NCBI GenBank assembly: GCA_947567595.1
Contig: CANOMQ010000036.1
Location: 1 to 42,383, forward strand
DNA from: an uncultured Lachnospiraceae bacterium
GTDB lineage: Bacteria > Bacillota > Clostridia > Lachnospirales > Lachnospiraceae
DNA length: 42,383 bases
Direction: 5' to 3'
A program made the position numbers and the translations under genes. Shown here one piece after another: positions 22,895 to 30,728 of this stretch. Position 1 is the first letter of the stretch. Every line of letters starts with the position of its first letter. The notes beneath the pieces are model-generated. The model saw only the letters and a list, made by a program, of their open reading frames with translations. It ran no database searches and was not told the DNA's origin.

Positions 22895-23166
22895 TCAGAA
22901 AAACGGCAAGCTTTCACTCAACCAACCCCCAATAAAATTCCATTTCCTTCTCCGAAGCTTCAAAATAAAAGAATATAACGCTTTCGCCGCGTCCAAATCC
23001 TTCTCCAGCGCACTCTGATTTTCCTCAATATCCATATCATCAAAAACCGCACAGTGGTTAAACTGATACAATAATTCCTCGTCCGTGATGGTCTTGATAA
23101 GTTCCCCACTCTCCGCCGAATATAATTTTTTTCCACTTTTACAAAAACAAATTGTAGTGTGGTCAA
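22895..23166 (-). pseudogene. ORF remnant without start codon
   Basis: A frame open from a stop at 23169-23167 to TGA 22895 reads ICFCKSGKKLYSAESGELIKTITDEELLYQFNHCAVFDDMD and goes on to FILKLRRRKWNFIGGW. Its amino-acid make-up looks like real coding sequence, but there is no start codon before the internal ATG in DDMD. I read it as the end of a lost gene; the family is unknown. Confidence 0.45.
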
Positions 23167-23180
23167 CCGCATGCTATAAT
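23152..23180 (+). promoter_or_regulatory. Promoter before a chimeric ORF
   Basis: TTGTAG (-35, 23152-23157) and TATAAT (-10, 23175-23180) with a 17-nt spacer, about 30 nt upstream of ATG 23211, which has ACGGAGG. Confidence 0.5.
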
Positions 23181-23210
23181 CAGGATAATCAAGCAAAAAC
23201 GGAGGTCACA

Positions 23211-23456
23211 ATGAAACCATTTCACGACAAACATTGTTTTGAAAAAATAAAGGGCGGTCTGTATGGGCTGCTGGTCGGCGTGGTGTTTGACGTGGGCATT
23301 CAGACGAGTGCGGCGCTGGTGCCCCGACGAGGGGGAAGTTTTGATTTTTTAGGTTCTTTTTGGAATTGCATGAGGAGGGATAACAGTGAAACGCTGCATT
23401 GTATTGACCGGTATAGTCACTTATTAACAGATAAAACAGAAAGACTTTTAAAATAG
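23211..23456 (+). pseudogene. 5' remnant of an ADP-ribosylglycohydrolase-like gene
   Basis: An 81-codon frame with promoter and ribosome site. The first ~23 residues (CFEKIKGGLYGLLVG) are the usual N-terminus of ADP-ribosylglycohydrolase-type proteins, which would continue GDALG. From there the sequence is unrelated, so the rest of the gene has been lost and the frame runs on into other DNA. Product, if made, should be inactive. Confidence 0.5.
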
Positions 23457-23461
23457 CTATA

Positions 23462-23743
23462 TTGGAGAAAAAAATTTATCCCCGTGCGGGCGATACACAA
23501 ACGGTTTTCGGACTTTCCTACTTGCTTTCCAATTATAATGACGGGCGCAGAAAAAATTTCTTTTGTGTGGCAGTCAATTTGTTGGAGCTTTCGGAGATAC
23601 AGGAAGCGATAAAGCAGATACAAGCCAATAAAGAATTGCCTTCACTGCCATTAAAGGAACAATGCCTGTATGTGACAGAAGTGTTTCAAAAGATTGCCGA
23701 CGGAAGGAATGTTAAATTGAAGCTTTTTAAGAAAAAGAAATAG
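23462..23743 (+). pseudogene. Hypothetical protein fragment, start unclear
   Basis: A 93-codon frame that can only start at TTG 23462, without a visible binding site. It reads like coding sequence (TQTVFGLSYLLSNYNDGRRKNFFCVAVNLLELSEIQEAIKQIQ) and ends in a Lys-rich tail. I do not recognise it. Position between two other fragments suggests the 3' end of a broken gene, although an intact small gene is possible. Confidence 0.4.
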
Positions 23744-23808
23744 TATTCCGTTTGTCGGGAACTTGCGGAAAGCACAAACAGGGATTTAGCGGAGGATATA
23801 AAAGTAAG

Positions 23809-24474
23809 ATGGTGAAAGCGATATTTATAGATTTTTATGGCACTATTGTTTATGAAGATGGTGAAGTGATTAAACAAATAGTGCAAAAGATATTTGATAC
23901 AGGAAAAGTAAATGATAAATCCGAAATAGATTCATACTGGTGGAATGAATTTCAAACAGCATTTATCTCTGCTTACGGAGAAAACTTTGAAACGCAGCGA
24001 AAACTGGAATACCAGTCATTGGATAAAACAATACAACATTTTAATTCATCTGCTGATGCAGAAATACTAAGTAACTTAATGTTTGAACATTGGGTAAAAC
24101 CCCCCATTTTTGAAGAGTCAAAACAATTTTTCAATAAATCCCCTGTGCCGATTTACATTGTATCTAATATTGATAGGAATGATATATTGCAGGCAATAGC
24201 GTTTCATAGATTAAAGCCTAATGGAGTGTTTACAAGTGAAGACGCAAAATCATATAAACCAAGAAAAGAATTATTTGAATTTGCATTGAAAAGTACAGGA
24301 TTGTCTGCTGAGCAGGTAGTGCATATTGGAGATTCTCTGAGCAGTGATGTGAAAGGAGCTTCGGCTGTTGGAATAAAGTCAATATGGATAAATCGAATTG
24401 GCAGAGAAGTCCCTCATGGGATTATTGCTGTTGAAAATTTATTACAAGTATATAATACAAAGCTATTTCAATAA
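23809..24474 (+). CDS. HAD-family hydrolase
   Basis: A 221-aa haloacid dehalogenase-type phosphatase. Motif I is FIDFYGTIV (nucleophile Asp; the usual second Asp is Tyr), motif II YIVSNID, the Lys of motif III is in SYKPRKELF, and motif IV is HIGDSLSSDVKGA. The residue two after the nucleophile is normally Asp in phosphatases, so the Tyr here may change or reduce activity. Base composition is distinctly more AT-rich than in neighbours, suggesting recent acquisition. ATG 23809 has GGAGG about 13 nt upstream. Confidence 0.85.
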   Translation: MVKAIFIDFYGTIVYEDGEVIKQIVQKIFDTGKVNDKSEIDSYWWNEFQTAFISAYGENFETQRKLEYQSLDKTIQHFNSSADAEILSNLMFEHWVKPPIFEESKQFFNKSPVPIYIVSNIDRNDILQAIAFHRLKPNGVFTSEDAKSYKPRKELFEFALKSTGLSAEQVVHIGDSLSSDVKGASAVGIKSIWINRIGREVPHGIIAVENLLQVYNTKLFQ

Positions 24475-24562
24475 ATCCGGATATATAGAACCGCGCGCAG
24501 CTATTTGTCTGCCACAGCACTTTAAAAAATGACAATTCTTATCATTAGAAAGGGTACAAAAA

Positions 24563-24979
24563 ATGGATATTTACCAATTTTGGAAAGACATACTGGCACA
24601 AAATGCAGATACAATCAGAACCTATTTTGATGAAAATGCGTACATCAACTGGCACTGCACAAATGAGCATTTCAATGTAGAGGAATTTCTGACTGCGAAC
24701 TGCGAATATCCCGGCAACTGGAATGGCGAGGTCGAACGGGTGGAAAAAACAGGCAGCCTGTTTGTGACCGTAACGCATGTATATTCCCAAAACCAAGAGT
24801 TGTCATTCCATGTGACATCATTCATTCAAACGGCTGACGATAAAATTACAGCAATTGACGAATACTGGGCTGACGACGGCGTTGCACCGAAATGGCGATT
24901 GGACAAACAAATTGGAACGGCAATCAGGCCAAATGTCTGCAACCAGCCACTTAACTCGTTGCCCGCAGGAATAAGATAA
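24563..24979 (+). CDS. SnoaL-like (NTF2 fold) protein, C-terminus from a repeat
   Basis: A 138-aa small protein of the SnoaL/NTF2-like fold: QFWKDILAQNADTIRTYFDENAYINWHCTNEHFNVEEFLTAN, then WNGEVERVEKTGSLFVTVTHVYS and DDKITAIDEYWADDGVAPKWRLD. Relatives usually end shortly after WRLDKKIG. Here the last ~16 residues (PNVCNQPLNSLPAGIR) are encoded by dispersed repeat copy C, so the repeat provides a new C-terminus and stop codon. Function unknown; the fold binds small molecules. ATG 24563 is preceded by AAAGG. Confidence 0.75.
   Translation: MDIYQFWKDILAQNADTIRTYFDENAYINWHCTNEHFNVEEFLTANCEYPGNWNGEVERVEKTGSLFVTVTHVYSQNQELSFHVTSFIQTADDKITAIDEYWADDGVAPKWRLDKQIGTAIRPNVCNQPLNSLPAGIR
24925..24976 (-). 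repeat. Dispersed repeat family 1, copy C (inside a gene end)
   Basis: Read on the minus strand: CTTATTCCTGCGGGCAACG, AGTTAAGTGGCTGGTTGCAG, ACATTTGGCCTG. It aligns with copies A, B and D but in the opposite orientation, and covers the last codons of the SnoaL-like gene. Confidence 0.75.
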
Positions 24980-25009
24980 AATTTCACAAAAAAACAGGAG
25001 GTCTGCACG

Positions 25010-25828
25010 ATGGAAACAATTGTTGTTGTATTAAATTCAAGGATTATGGAAAATCCGGACTTGGATATCCGCTATGCGCTGCCGGAATTGCTTGAGGCGT
25101 ACACGCAGGGGGAACTTTGTGATGACGGCTGCGATTACATCACCAACGAAGAGCTTGGCATATGGCTTTCGGCAAAATCGGCAAAAGACAGCTATCAAAA
25201 AGTGCTGGCATTTTTAGAGGAGCATTTGATTTACGGCAATCATCTGATTGAAACGGCTAAAGTCTACATATCCGACAAAGCGTCGGCAGACTTAAGCGAC
25301 TGCACCCTTATATACGACGGCTGCGAAACCTTACCGGACGAAGCAACGCGGGTGGCGAACCGGGCAAAGAAGTCAAGAACAATTGTCCTAAAAATTGCCG
25401 GACTTTTAACACAAGACAATCCCTCCATAAAAGAAACGCTTGCGGCAAATTTGCAGCCACTCATTGACATCACGGCACAGTGGCAATGCTGTGTCAGTCT
25501 GCTGACGGAGCGCAATTATTTGTGTTATTGCAATGCCAATTTTTACTTAAAAGACTTCTTGGAGCTGCTTACCGAAACGGAAGGCGTCGAGGCAAACGGG
25601 CTTTGTGTGGACGAGACGGCATTTGATGAAGAGGACGACCTGTACAACTGGTACGAGACACTGGACGAACAATGGCAGGACATGGGATTTTGCATGGCAA
25701 TTTTTGACGCGAAGGACGATGATAATGATGGTAATCTGATTTTTCCATATAAGGCAGATTTATTGGAGGAGTTATCTAATTTGGCAATGGAAATCGACGT
25801 GCGGATTGTCGCGTTGGAGGAATATTGA
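25010..25828 (+). CDS. Acidic protein, DUF6630-like C-terminus
   Basis: A very acidic 272-aa soluble protein. The C-terminal ~110 residues (FYLKDFLELLTETEGVEA...LYNWYETLDEQWQDMGFCMAIFDAKDDDNDGNLIFPYKADLLEELSNLAMEIDVRIVAL) resemble the DUF6630 type. The N-terminal half has no family I can name. Acidic stand-alone proteins like this often belong to immunity or stress clusters. Three genes in a row (25010, 25848, 26740) read in the same direction with short gaps and are likely an operon. ATG 25010 has AGGAGG. Confidence 0.6.
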   Translation: METIVVVLNSRIMENPDLDIRYALPELLEAYTQGELCDDGCDYITNEELGIWLSAKSAKDSYQKVLAFLEEHLIYGNHLIETAKVYISDKASADLSDCTLIYDGCETLPDEATRVANRAKKSRTIVLKIAGLLTQDNPSIKETLAANLQPLIDITAQWQCCVSLLTERNYLCYCNANFYLKDFLELLTETEGVEANGLCVDETAFDEEDDLYNWYETLDEQWQDMGFCMAIFDAKDDDNDGNLIFPYKADLLEELSNLAMEIDVRIVALEEY

Positions 25829-25847
25829 TTTGAAAGGAACAACGATA

Positions 25848-26702
25848 ATGCGATTAAAAGACAGCTTCAAAAACGAATTTGGCGAAATTGAGGGAACTGC
25901 TTTTTTCCCGTATTATAACGAAAACATCACTGTCATCTGCCGTGATGGCGTCGCCCCGGAATATGTGGAAAAATGCCTGCAATATTTGGAAGAGGTGGAC
26001 GAAACGCTCATGCTCCAAATCTGCAAATACGCCGAATATTTTCTAAAAGACAAACTGGAAACGACCTCCATCGGGGAAATCGGCGACGAGGAGGCGTTCA
26101 CGTATGAGAACCTGCTGGATTTGCAGCGGTACTTCCATTTTGGAATATTGTACATCGACGCGCCGCCCGAGCCCGTGGCGGAAACAGCGCAAACGCATGT
26201 TCTCAATCTGAGCGGCGGCTGCGACTGGTGGGAGGACGAAGGGCTGCAATGCTTGGTAAAAGACGGGGAAGTTATCTATTTGGGATATTTTAACAGGTTC
26301 AATATCTGGCATAGCTGTTACAGTGAAGATTACATCGGCAATTACGCGCTCTACGAAAAACGCGACGAGCTGCGTAAAAAGGCGGCGGAAAAAAGAGCAG
26401 ACACAGATACGGACACTTGGCGGATACAGCGTTTTACTCGCTACCGTGCATTCGCATTTTTCGCTGCGCGCAAGCTGGAAAACTTTGTTGACAAGGTGCT
26501 GGCGCTAAATGAAAACATGGACGAAAAGAGCGCGACGGTCTGTTTCGAGAACTCGTATCTGTATCAGCTCATGACAGAGTACCCAAAGCTGTTGGAGGAA
26601 AGCATGGATTTTTGGTATGAATGCTACCGCATTGAACAGGAGCAGGATATTGGGGAGCTTGTGCGCTATATTTGCGAAAACTGCGCGTGGGAGATGTTTT
26701 GA
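25848..26702 (+). CDS. DUF6985-like putative immunity-type protein
   Basis: A 284-aa protein. The N-terminal half, with DSFKNEFGEIEGTAFFPYYNENITVICRDG and HVLNLSGGCDWWEDEGLQCLVKDGEVIYLGYF, looks like the DUF6985 domain found in stand-alone bacterial proteins near toxin or immunity genes. The C-terminal part is helical. ATG 25848 is chosen with AAGGA upstream; an in-frame start at 25806 overlaps the previous gene. It follows the DUF6630-like gene by 19 nt. Confidence 0.6.
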   Translation: MRLKDSFKNEFGEIEGTAFFPYYNENITVICRDGVAPEYVEKCLQYLEEVDETLMLQICKYAEYFLKDKLETTSIGEIGDEEAFTYENLLDLQRYFHFGILYIDAPPEPVAETAQTHVLNLSGGCDWWEDEGLQCLVKDGEVIYLGYFNRFNIWHSCYSEDYIGNYALYEKRDELRKKAAEKRADTDTDTWRIQRFTRYRAFAFFAARKLENFVDKVLALNENMDEKSATVCFENSYLYQLMTEYPKLLEESMDFWYECYRIEQEQDIGELVRYICENCAWEMF

Positions 26703-26739
26703 TGCTGCTATTTTGGAACGAAATGGAGGATTTTTTAAG

Positions 26740-27159
26740 ATGATGGATTTACAGGATAAAAACAACTGCCCTACCCTTGCGGACATCAGCGGATATATCC
26801 GCAATCCAGTATTTATGCAACTATGCACGGAAATTAAGAACACGTACGACTGCACCGAAAAAATAGAATACAGCGTCTGCAGCATGGAAAAGGGCTGGAA
26901 CGTTAAATTTAAAAAGGCGGGGAAATCGCTATGTATAATCTACCCGAGAGAAGGGTATTTTACCGTTATGATTGTCGTCGCCGCAAAGCAGAAGCCGCAC
27001 GTTGAGGAACTCCTGCCAAGCTGCACAGCCGAGCTGCAAACCATTTTTCATGAAACACAGGAAGGGAACGGGCAGCGGTGGCTGATGATTGATTTGGAGG
27101 ATAAGGGCGGCTTGTATGATGACATTCTGCGCCTTATCAAAATCCGCAGAACCAGTTAA
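26740..27159 (+). CDS. DUF3788-family protein
   Basis: A 139-aa protein with the DUF3788 pattern: LADISGYIRNPVFMQLCTEI, YDCTEKIEYSVCSMEKGWNVKFKKAGKSLCIIYPREGYFTVMIVV and LMIDLEDKGGLYDDILRLIKIRR. The family fold (SRPBCC or YdhG-like) probably binds a small ligand; function unknown. ATG 26740 has GGAGG at 10 nt. It is the last gene of the three-gene run. Right after it lies a recombination scar. Confidence 0.8.
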   Translation: MMDLQDKNNCPTLADISGYIRNPVFMQLCTEIKNTYDCTEKIEYSVCSMEKGWNVKFKKAGKSLCIIYPREGYFTVMIVVAAKQKPHVEELLPSCTAELQTIFHETQEGNGQRWLMIDLEDKGGLYDDILRLIKIRRTS

Positions 27160-27178
27160 GGTCACGTTTGAACGGGGG

Positions 27179-27240
27179 CTACGGCTTTGGCAATTCCATT
27201 TCATCATTCATTTTCACAAATCCATATTTCTCATATAATA
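27179..27240 (-). pseudogene. C-terminal fragment of a GNAT gene
   Basis: On the minus strand YEKYGFVKMNDEMELPKP followed by a stop reads exactly like the last residues of a GNAT acetyltransferase (LYEKYGFV...). Upstream sequence turns at about 27240 into an Rpn-type frame on the opposite strand. It marks a join between two broken genes. Confidence 0.6.
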
Positions 27241-28096
27241 TACCGGGAAGGAAGAAATCCGCTTTTTCCCAAACGAACATTTTTTAGACCAACATGACGA
27301 GGCGGACAAGGAACGGATAACGGATACAAACTTTACCGTTTACGGGAAAGTGCCAAAGAAATACCATATTGAATGTGAAAGCAGCCTGCCGGACGGGAAA
27401 ATCACAATACGGCTTTTTGAATATGCACAAATCGCACTTGATGAAGGTGAAGTTACAGAAGAAACATTGACTGTTACATTTCCCAATACGGCGGTTTTGT
27501 ATCTTCGGACTTATAAAAAGACACCGGACAAAATGAAGTATGTGATTGTCACACCGGGCGGAACGGTTCAGTATGATGTGCCGATTATGAAAGTACAGGC
27601 GTATACACTGGACGATATTTTTGAAAAAGGTTTGCTTATATTAATTCCGTTTTACATTTTTTCACATGAGAAAAGTTTTCCGGAGTATAATAGTAATGAG
27701 CAGAAACTGGCGGAATTAAAGGCAGAGTATCAGAAAATTTTAGAGAGGCTTGACGAACTGGAGCAGCAGGACGTAATTGGGGCATTTGACAAGCGGACAA
27801 TTATAGAGCTATCCAGCGATGTAATTAAAGAGATTGCACAAAAGTACGAAAACGTGCAGAAAGGCGTAGGTGATATTATGGGCGGAGCACTGATTGAAAC
27901 AAGCGCTAGAACTATTTTAAATCAGGGTATAACTCAAGGAATAAATCAGGGCAGAAGTTTAGGCATTAGTGAAACGAAAAAGAAAACAGCTCTTAGAATG
28001 CTGAAAATGGAAAAGTATACAATTGAGGAAATTGCAGAATGTTCAGACCTCAGCGTGGAAGAAGTGGAGCAGCTCGTCGGACTTCAAACAGTTTAG
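27239..28096 (+). pseudogene. Rpn-family gene, N-terminus lost
   Basis: An open frame begins right after a stop at 27236-27238 and reads TGKEEIRFFPNEHFLDQHD, DTNFTVYGKVPKKYHIECE, ...IFEKGLLILIPFYIFSHEKSF, a standard middle part of a clostridial Rpn/PD-(D/E)XK protein. The first ~100 residues with the catalytic core are missing. GTG 27350 is the first possible start but has no binding site. The C-terminus (KKKTALRMLKMEKYTIEEIAECSDLSVEEVEQL) is complete and is duplicated at 28134-28346. Confidence 0.7.
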
Positions 28097-28133
28097 AATG
28101 CAAATTTTATATTGTACTCATAGAATAGGAGTA

Positions 28134-28346
28134 CGAAATGTGCAGAAAGGCGTAGGTGATATTATGGGCGGGGCATTGATTGAAACAAGCGCTAGAAGAT
28201 TAAAAAACGAAGCAGAAAATGAAACGAAAAAGAAAACAGCGCTTAGAATGCTGAAAATGGGAAAGTTGACAATTGAAGAAATTGCAGAATGCTCCGACCT
28301 CAGCGTGGAAGAAGTAACACAACTCGCCAAATTTCAACCCATGTAA
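28134..28346 (+). pseudogene. Diverged second copy of the Rpn C-terminus
   Basis: The segment repeats 27853-28092: NVQKGVGDIMGGALIETSAR is identical, then about 27 bases of a QG-rich linker are missing, and ETKKKTALRMLKMGKLTIEEIAECSDLSVEEVTQL follows. The two differ at scattered positions, so the duplication is not recent. It has no start of its own in a sensible place. Confidence 0.7.
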
Positions 28347-28383
28347 AATAGCAAAGCAACCAAAATCCTTTTATTACCACCTT

Positions 28384-28428
28384 AAAGCAGGGAAATAACT
28401 GACAATTCAGTTTCATTTCCCTGCTTTT
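28384..28428. terminator. Strong bidirectional terminator
   Basis: AAAGCAGGGAAAT pairs with ATTTCCCTGCTTTT (13 bp) around an 18-nt loop. It lies between the Rpn remnants and the convergent macrodomain gene. Confidence 0.8.
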
Positions 28429-28479
28429 ATCCGCTACACCAAAAAACCATCTAAAAAATCACCTTCCACCCAATATCCA

Positions 28480-29319
28480 TCAACCAATATATCCCCCTCC
28501 CAAAACCGCACGGTAAATCTCATAATCCTCCCGTTTAAACACATTAAAAACCACCTTCTCCACCCCCGTCTGCGCCCGCAGAAATTCCGTAACCGTCCGC
28601 ACCGCAATCTCCGTCGCCTCCGCGTTCGGAAAGTGAAACTCCCCCGTCGAAATACAGCAGAACGCCACCGACGAAATGCCATTTTCCAAACAACAGTTCA
28701 GCACACTCTCATAACAATTGCGCAAATCCTGACAATGCGACTCTTCCAATCCGCCATACACAATGGGGCCAACCGTATGGATAACGTAATCGCACGGAAG
28801 GTTATACGCCCTTGTGCATATGGCAGTTCCGGTCGGATCCTCGTACTGCTTCCCATAACGGATTTTCTTTTCATGCATAATCTGATGGCACTCCGCGCGT
28901 AGTTGCATACCCGCAGCGCTATGAATTGCATTGTCAATGCACCGATGGCACGGCACAAAGCACCCCAGCATCTGCGAATTGGCGGCGTTCACAATCGCGC
29001 CAGCTTTGAGCCGCGTAATATCCCCTTGCCACAGACACAGCTTATCGGCAAAAGGAACTGTGCTTCCAAACTGTTCTTTTATGGTCGGAATATCAGCCAA
29101 TGCAACAACGCCCTTTTGCGCAAGCTCCTCCTGCAAATAATGGTCTTGCGCCGCCAAAAGCGCCTCCGAGGTTTCCAGCGGCATACGGATATTCATCAGC
29201 GAACGGATTGCGTTTTTCTTCTCCGTCATGCTAAAACCATCTGTTTCCATGTTTTGATATTCGTCAAAATCATGCTTTAACTGCTCCAAAAAAATATCCG
29301 CATTGCTCGTTCCATTCAT
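28480..29319 (-). CDS. Protein-ADP-ribose hydrolase (zinc macrodomain type)
   Basis: A 279-aa macrodomain enzyme that removes ADP-ribose from proteins. An N-terminal helical part (~100 residues) precedes the macrodomain: LWQGDITRLKAGAIVNAANSQMLGCFVPCHRCIDNAIH with the zinc-ligand Cys/His group, YVIHTVGPIV, and CISTGEFHFPNAEATEIAVRTV lining the ADP-ribose site. This matches the SAV0325-like group, but its usual partners (sirtuin SirTM, GcvH-L, LplA2) are not here. Start 29319 has CAGGGA at 8 nt; upstream codons overlap the regulator. The HxlR gene ends 38 nt upstream, so they form one transcript. Confidence 0.9.
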   Translation of the reverse strand: MNGTSNADIFLEQLKHDFDEYQNMETDGFSMTEKKNAIRSLMNIRMPLETSEALLAAQDHYLQEELAQKGVVALADIPTIKEQFGSTVPFADKLCLWQGDITRLKAGAIVNAANSQMLGCFVPCHRCIDNAIHSAAGMQLRAECHQIMHEKKIRYGKQYEDPTGTAICTRAYNLPCDYVIHTVGPIVYGGLEESHCQDLRNCYESVLNCCLENGISSVAFCCISTGEFHFPNAEATEIAVRTVTEFLRAQTGVEKVVFNVFKREDYEIYRAVLGGGYIG

Positions 29320-29357
29320 AAAAATTCCCTGCCTTTCCAATTTCATCACAGTTACCG

Positions 29358-29723
29358 TCACCCGTTCTGCACCGTCGCGCGGCACGGCGGCGTAACGTCT
29401 AAGCTCTGCAGAAATTCCGTGCCCCAGTTGCACATCGCCTCCAAAACGGGAATGCTGCTTTTGCCAAATTCCGTAAGGGAATAGAGCGTCCGCGGCGGCT
29501 TTTCGGGCAGGACTTCCCGATAAATCATTCCGCAGTTCTCCAAATCGTGCAACTGCTGTGAAAGCATTTTGGGCGTTGCCTTTGGAATGAGCCGTTGCAG
29601 CTCCATGTAGTGCAGCGGTTTTTCCGTCAAATGCCATAAAATAAGCGGTTTGTATTTGCCCCCGATTAGGCTTAACGTTGCCTCGACGGGGCAGTTAAAC
29701 TGGGTTTTGTCATAGGTTATCAT
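29358..29723 (-). CDS. HxlR-family transcriptional regulator
   Basis: A 121-aa winged-helix regulator: CPVEATLSLIGGKYKPLILWHLTEKPLHYMELQRLIPKATPKMLSQQLHDLENCGMIYREVLPEKPPRTLYSLTEFGKS covers the family core. The single Cys near the N-terminus (NCPVE) is the residue used for redox or electrophile sensing in many relatives. It is divergent from a broken nitroreductase gene, its likely original target. ATG 29723 has GGAG at 8 nt. Confidence 0.93.
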   Translation of the reverse strand: MITYDKTQFNCPVEATLSLIGGKYKPLILWHLTEKPLHYMELQRLIPKATPKMLSQQLHDLENCGMIYREVLPEKPPRTLYSLTEFGKSSIPVLEAMCNWGTEFLQSLDVTPPCRATVQNG

Positions 29724-29736
29724 ACGTCAGCTCCTT

Positions 29737-29800
29737 TAAAACTTTCCATTTAGAACTTTTCCATTTAGAGCTTTTCCATTCGGAACTTCCCTTTTGGAAA
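29737..29800. repeat. Four tandem ~15-bp repeats in the HxlR promoter region
   Basis: AAACTTTCCATTTAG, AACTTTTCCATTTAG, AGCTTTTCCATTCGG and AACTTCCCTTTTGG follow one another without gaps, 15-70 nt upstream of the HxlR start codon. On the minus strand they read CTAAATGGAAAAGTT. They may be regulator binding sites or a repeat that expanded by slippage. Confidence 0.65.
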
Positions 29801-29909
29801 GTATCTACCTAAAAAGTGCATTCTTGTCAATTCCATGCACCATGATAAACTAAAAGTGTCACACAAAGAATTACGTTTAGTATACAACACAAAGAAAGGA
29901 TTGACTACT

Positions 29910-30226
29910 ATGGAATTTCTTGAACTTGCAAAAAGACGTTACTCGGCACGCAGCTATTCGGGCAAAAAGGTGGAGCCGGAAAAGCTGGACTACATTTTAC
30001 AGGCGGCGCACGTCGCCCCGACTGCGGCAAATCTTCAGCCGGTACATCTGATTGTCGTGCAGGAGGAAGATGGACTTGAAAAGTTTGGAAAGGGTGCAAA
30101 TATTTATGGCGCGCCGCTTGCGGTGATTGTCTTATCGGCTATTCCGACGAAACGCCCGCCAGTCCCGAGCGGCACGCGCAGACACGCATTCCGGTAAGTG
30201 CGCTGGTTTCTTATGAGACAATATAA
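29910..30226 (+). pseudogene. Nitroreductase gene with the middle deleted
   Basis: ATG 29910 (AAAGGA upstream) opens a nitroreductase: MEFLELAKRRYSARSYSGKKVEPEKL...AAHVAPTAANLQPVHLIVVQE with the FMN-binding R-Y-S-x-R pattern. After APLAVIVLS the frame changes, and in the next frame the proper family end follows: GYSDETPASPERHAQTRIPVSALVSYET and stop at 30224. About 70-80 residues between the two parts are gone. The read frame instead ends at 30197 with unrelated residues. The HxlR regulator across the promoter is still intact. Confidence 0.8.
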
Positions 30227-30242
30227 GCTGTAGCAGACAATG

Positions 30243-30625
30243 CTATTTATTAGAAAATGCAATCCGAACCAGTTCCTCGGGGGAAGCTCCTTCCATGATT
30301 TCGTCAAGCAGCTCGTCAGGCTCTGCATTGGGGAAATTTAATGCGAAAAACTCCCTGTAAAAATCCAGCCAGTAATCTGCCCGTATGGTATCGGGGAACT
30401 GTTCGGTTGCGATTGTCTCTTGGATATACTGCACAATGGATAAAAAATCCTCCTCGGAAATGGTTTCCGGTTTGGGGCTTTGATGTAAGCTTCTGCCTCC
30501 TTGAGCAGGGCTTCTATGATGGAACGGCTTTCCGGTTCGTGCATTTGGGACTGTATTTTTTCAATGATTTCCTTTAAATGGCTCTCGTCCGCGAGATTGC
30601 GGTGTGGCTTGAAACAGTCTTTCAT
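30243..30625 (-). pseudogene. Hypothetical protein gene with a one-base frameshift
   Basis: From ATG 30625 (AGGAGG upstream) the protein reads KDCFKPHRNLADESHLKEIIEKIQ...EAEAYIKAP. It then leaves frame, and the other frame continues sensibly with KPETISEEDFLSIVQYIQET through DYWLDFYREFFALNFPNAEPDELLDEIMEGASPEELVRIAF to the stop at 30243. The change falls in a run of four C (AAAGCCCCAAA on the minus strand); five C would restore one frame of 127 residues. It may be a sequencing error rather than real decay. Family unknown. Confidence 0.65.
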
Positions 30626-30728
30626 AACTGGCTTGTCCTCCTGTTTTGATATATCTTATAAAATGATTTTGCCCATGGCAATCCTCATTGCTGTATATGA
30701 AAACATCAGTTCGCACCTCCATCTATCT

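Noticed and set aside
22960-23196. 78-aa frame with a start codon on the minus strand.
   Set aside because: Arg-rich and unlike a protein; the neighbouring frame without a start codon reads much better and was kept as a remnant.
29737-29800. Tandem repeats as an origin or iteron array.
   Set aside because: They lie in a divergent promoter region of a regulator and there is no replication gene nearby.
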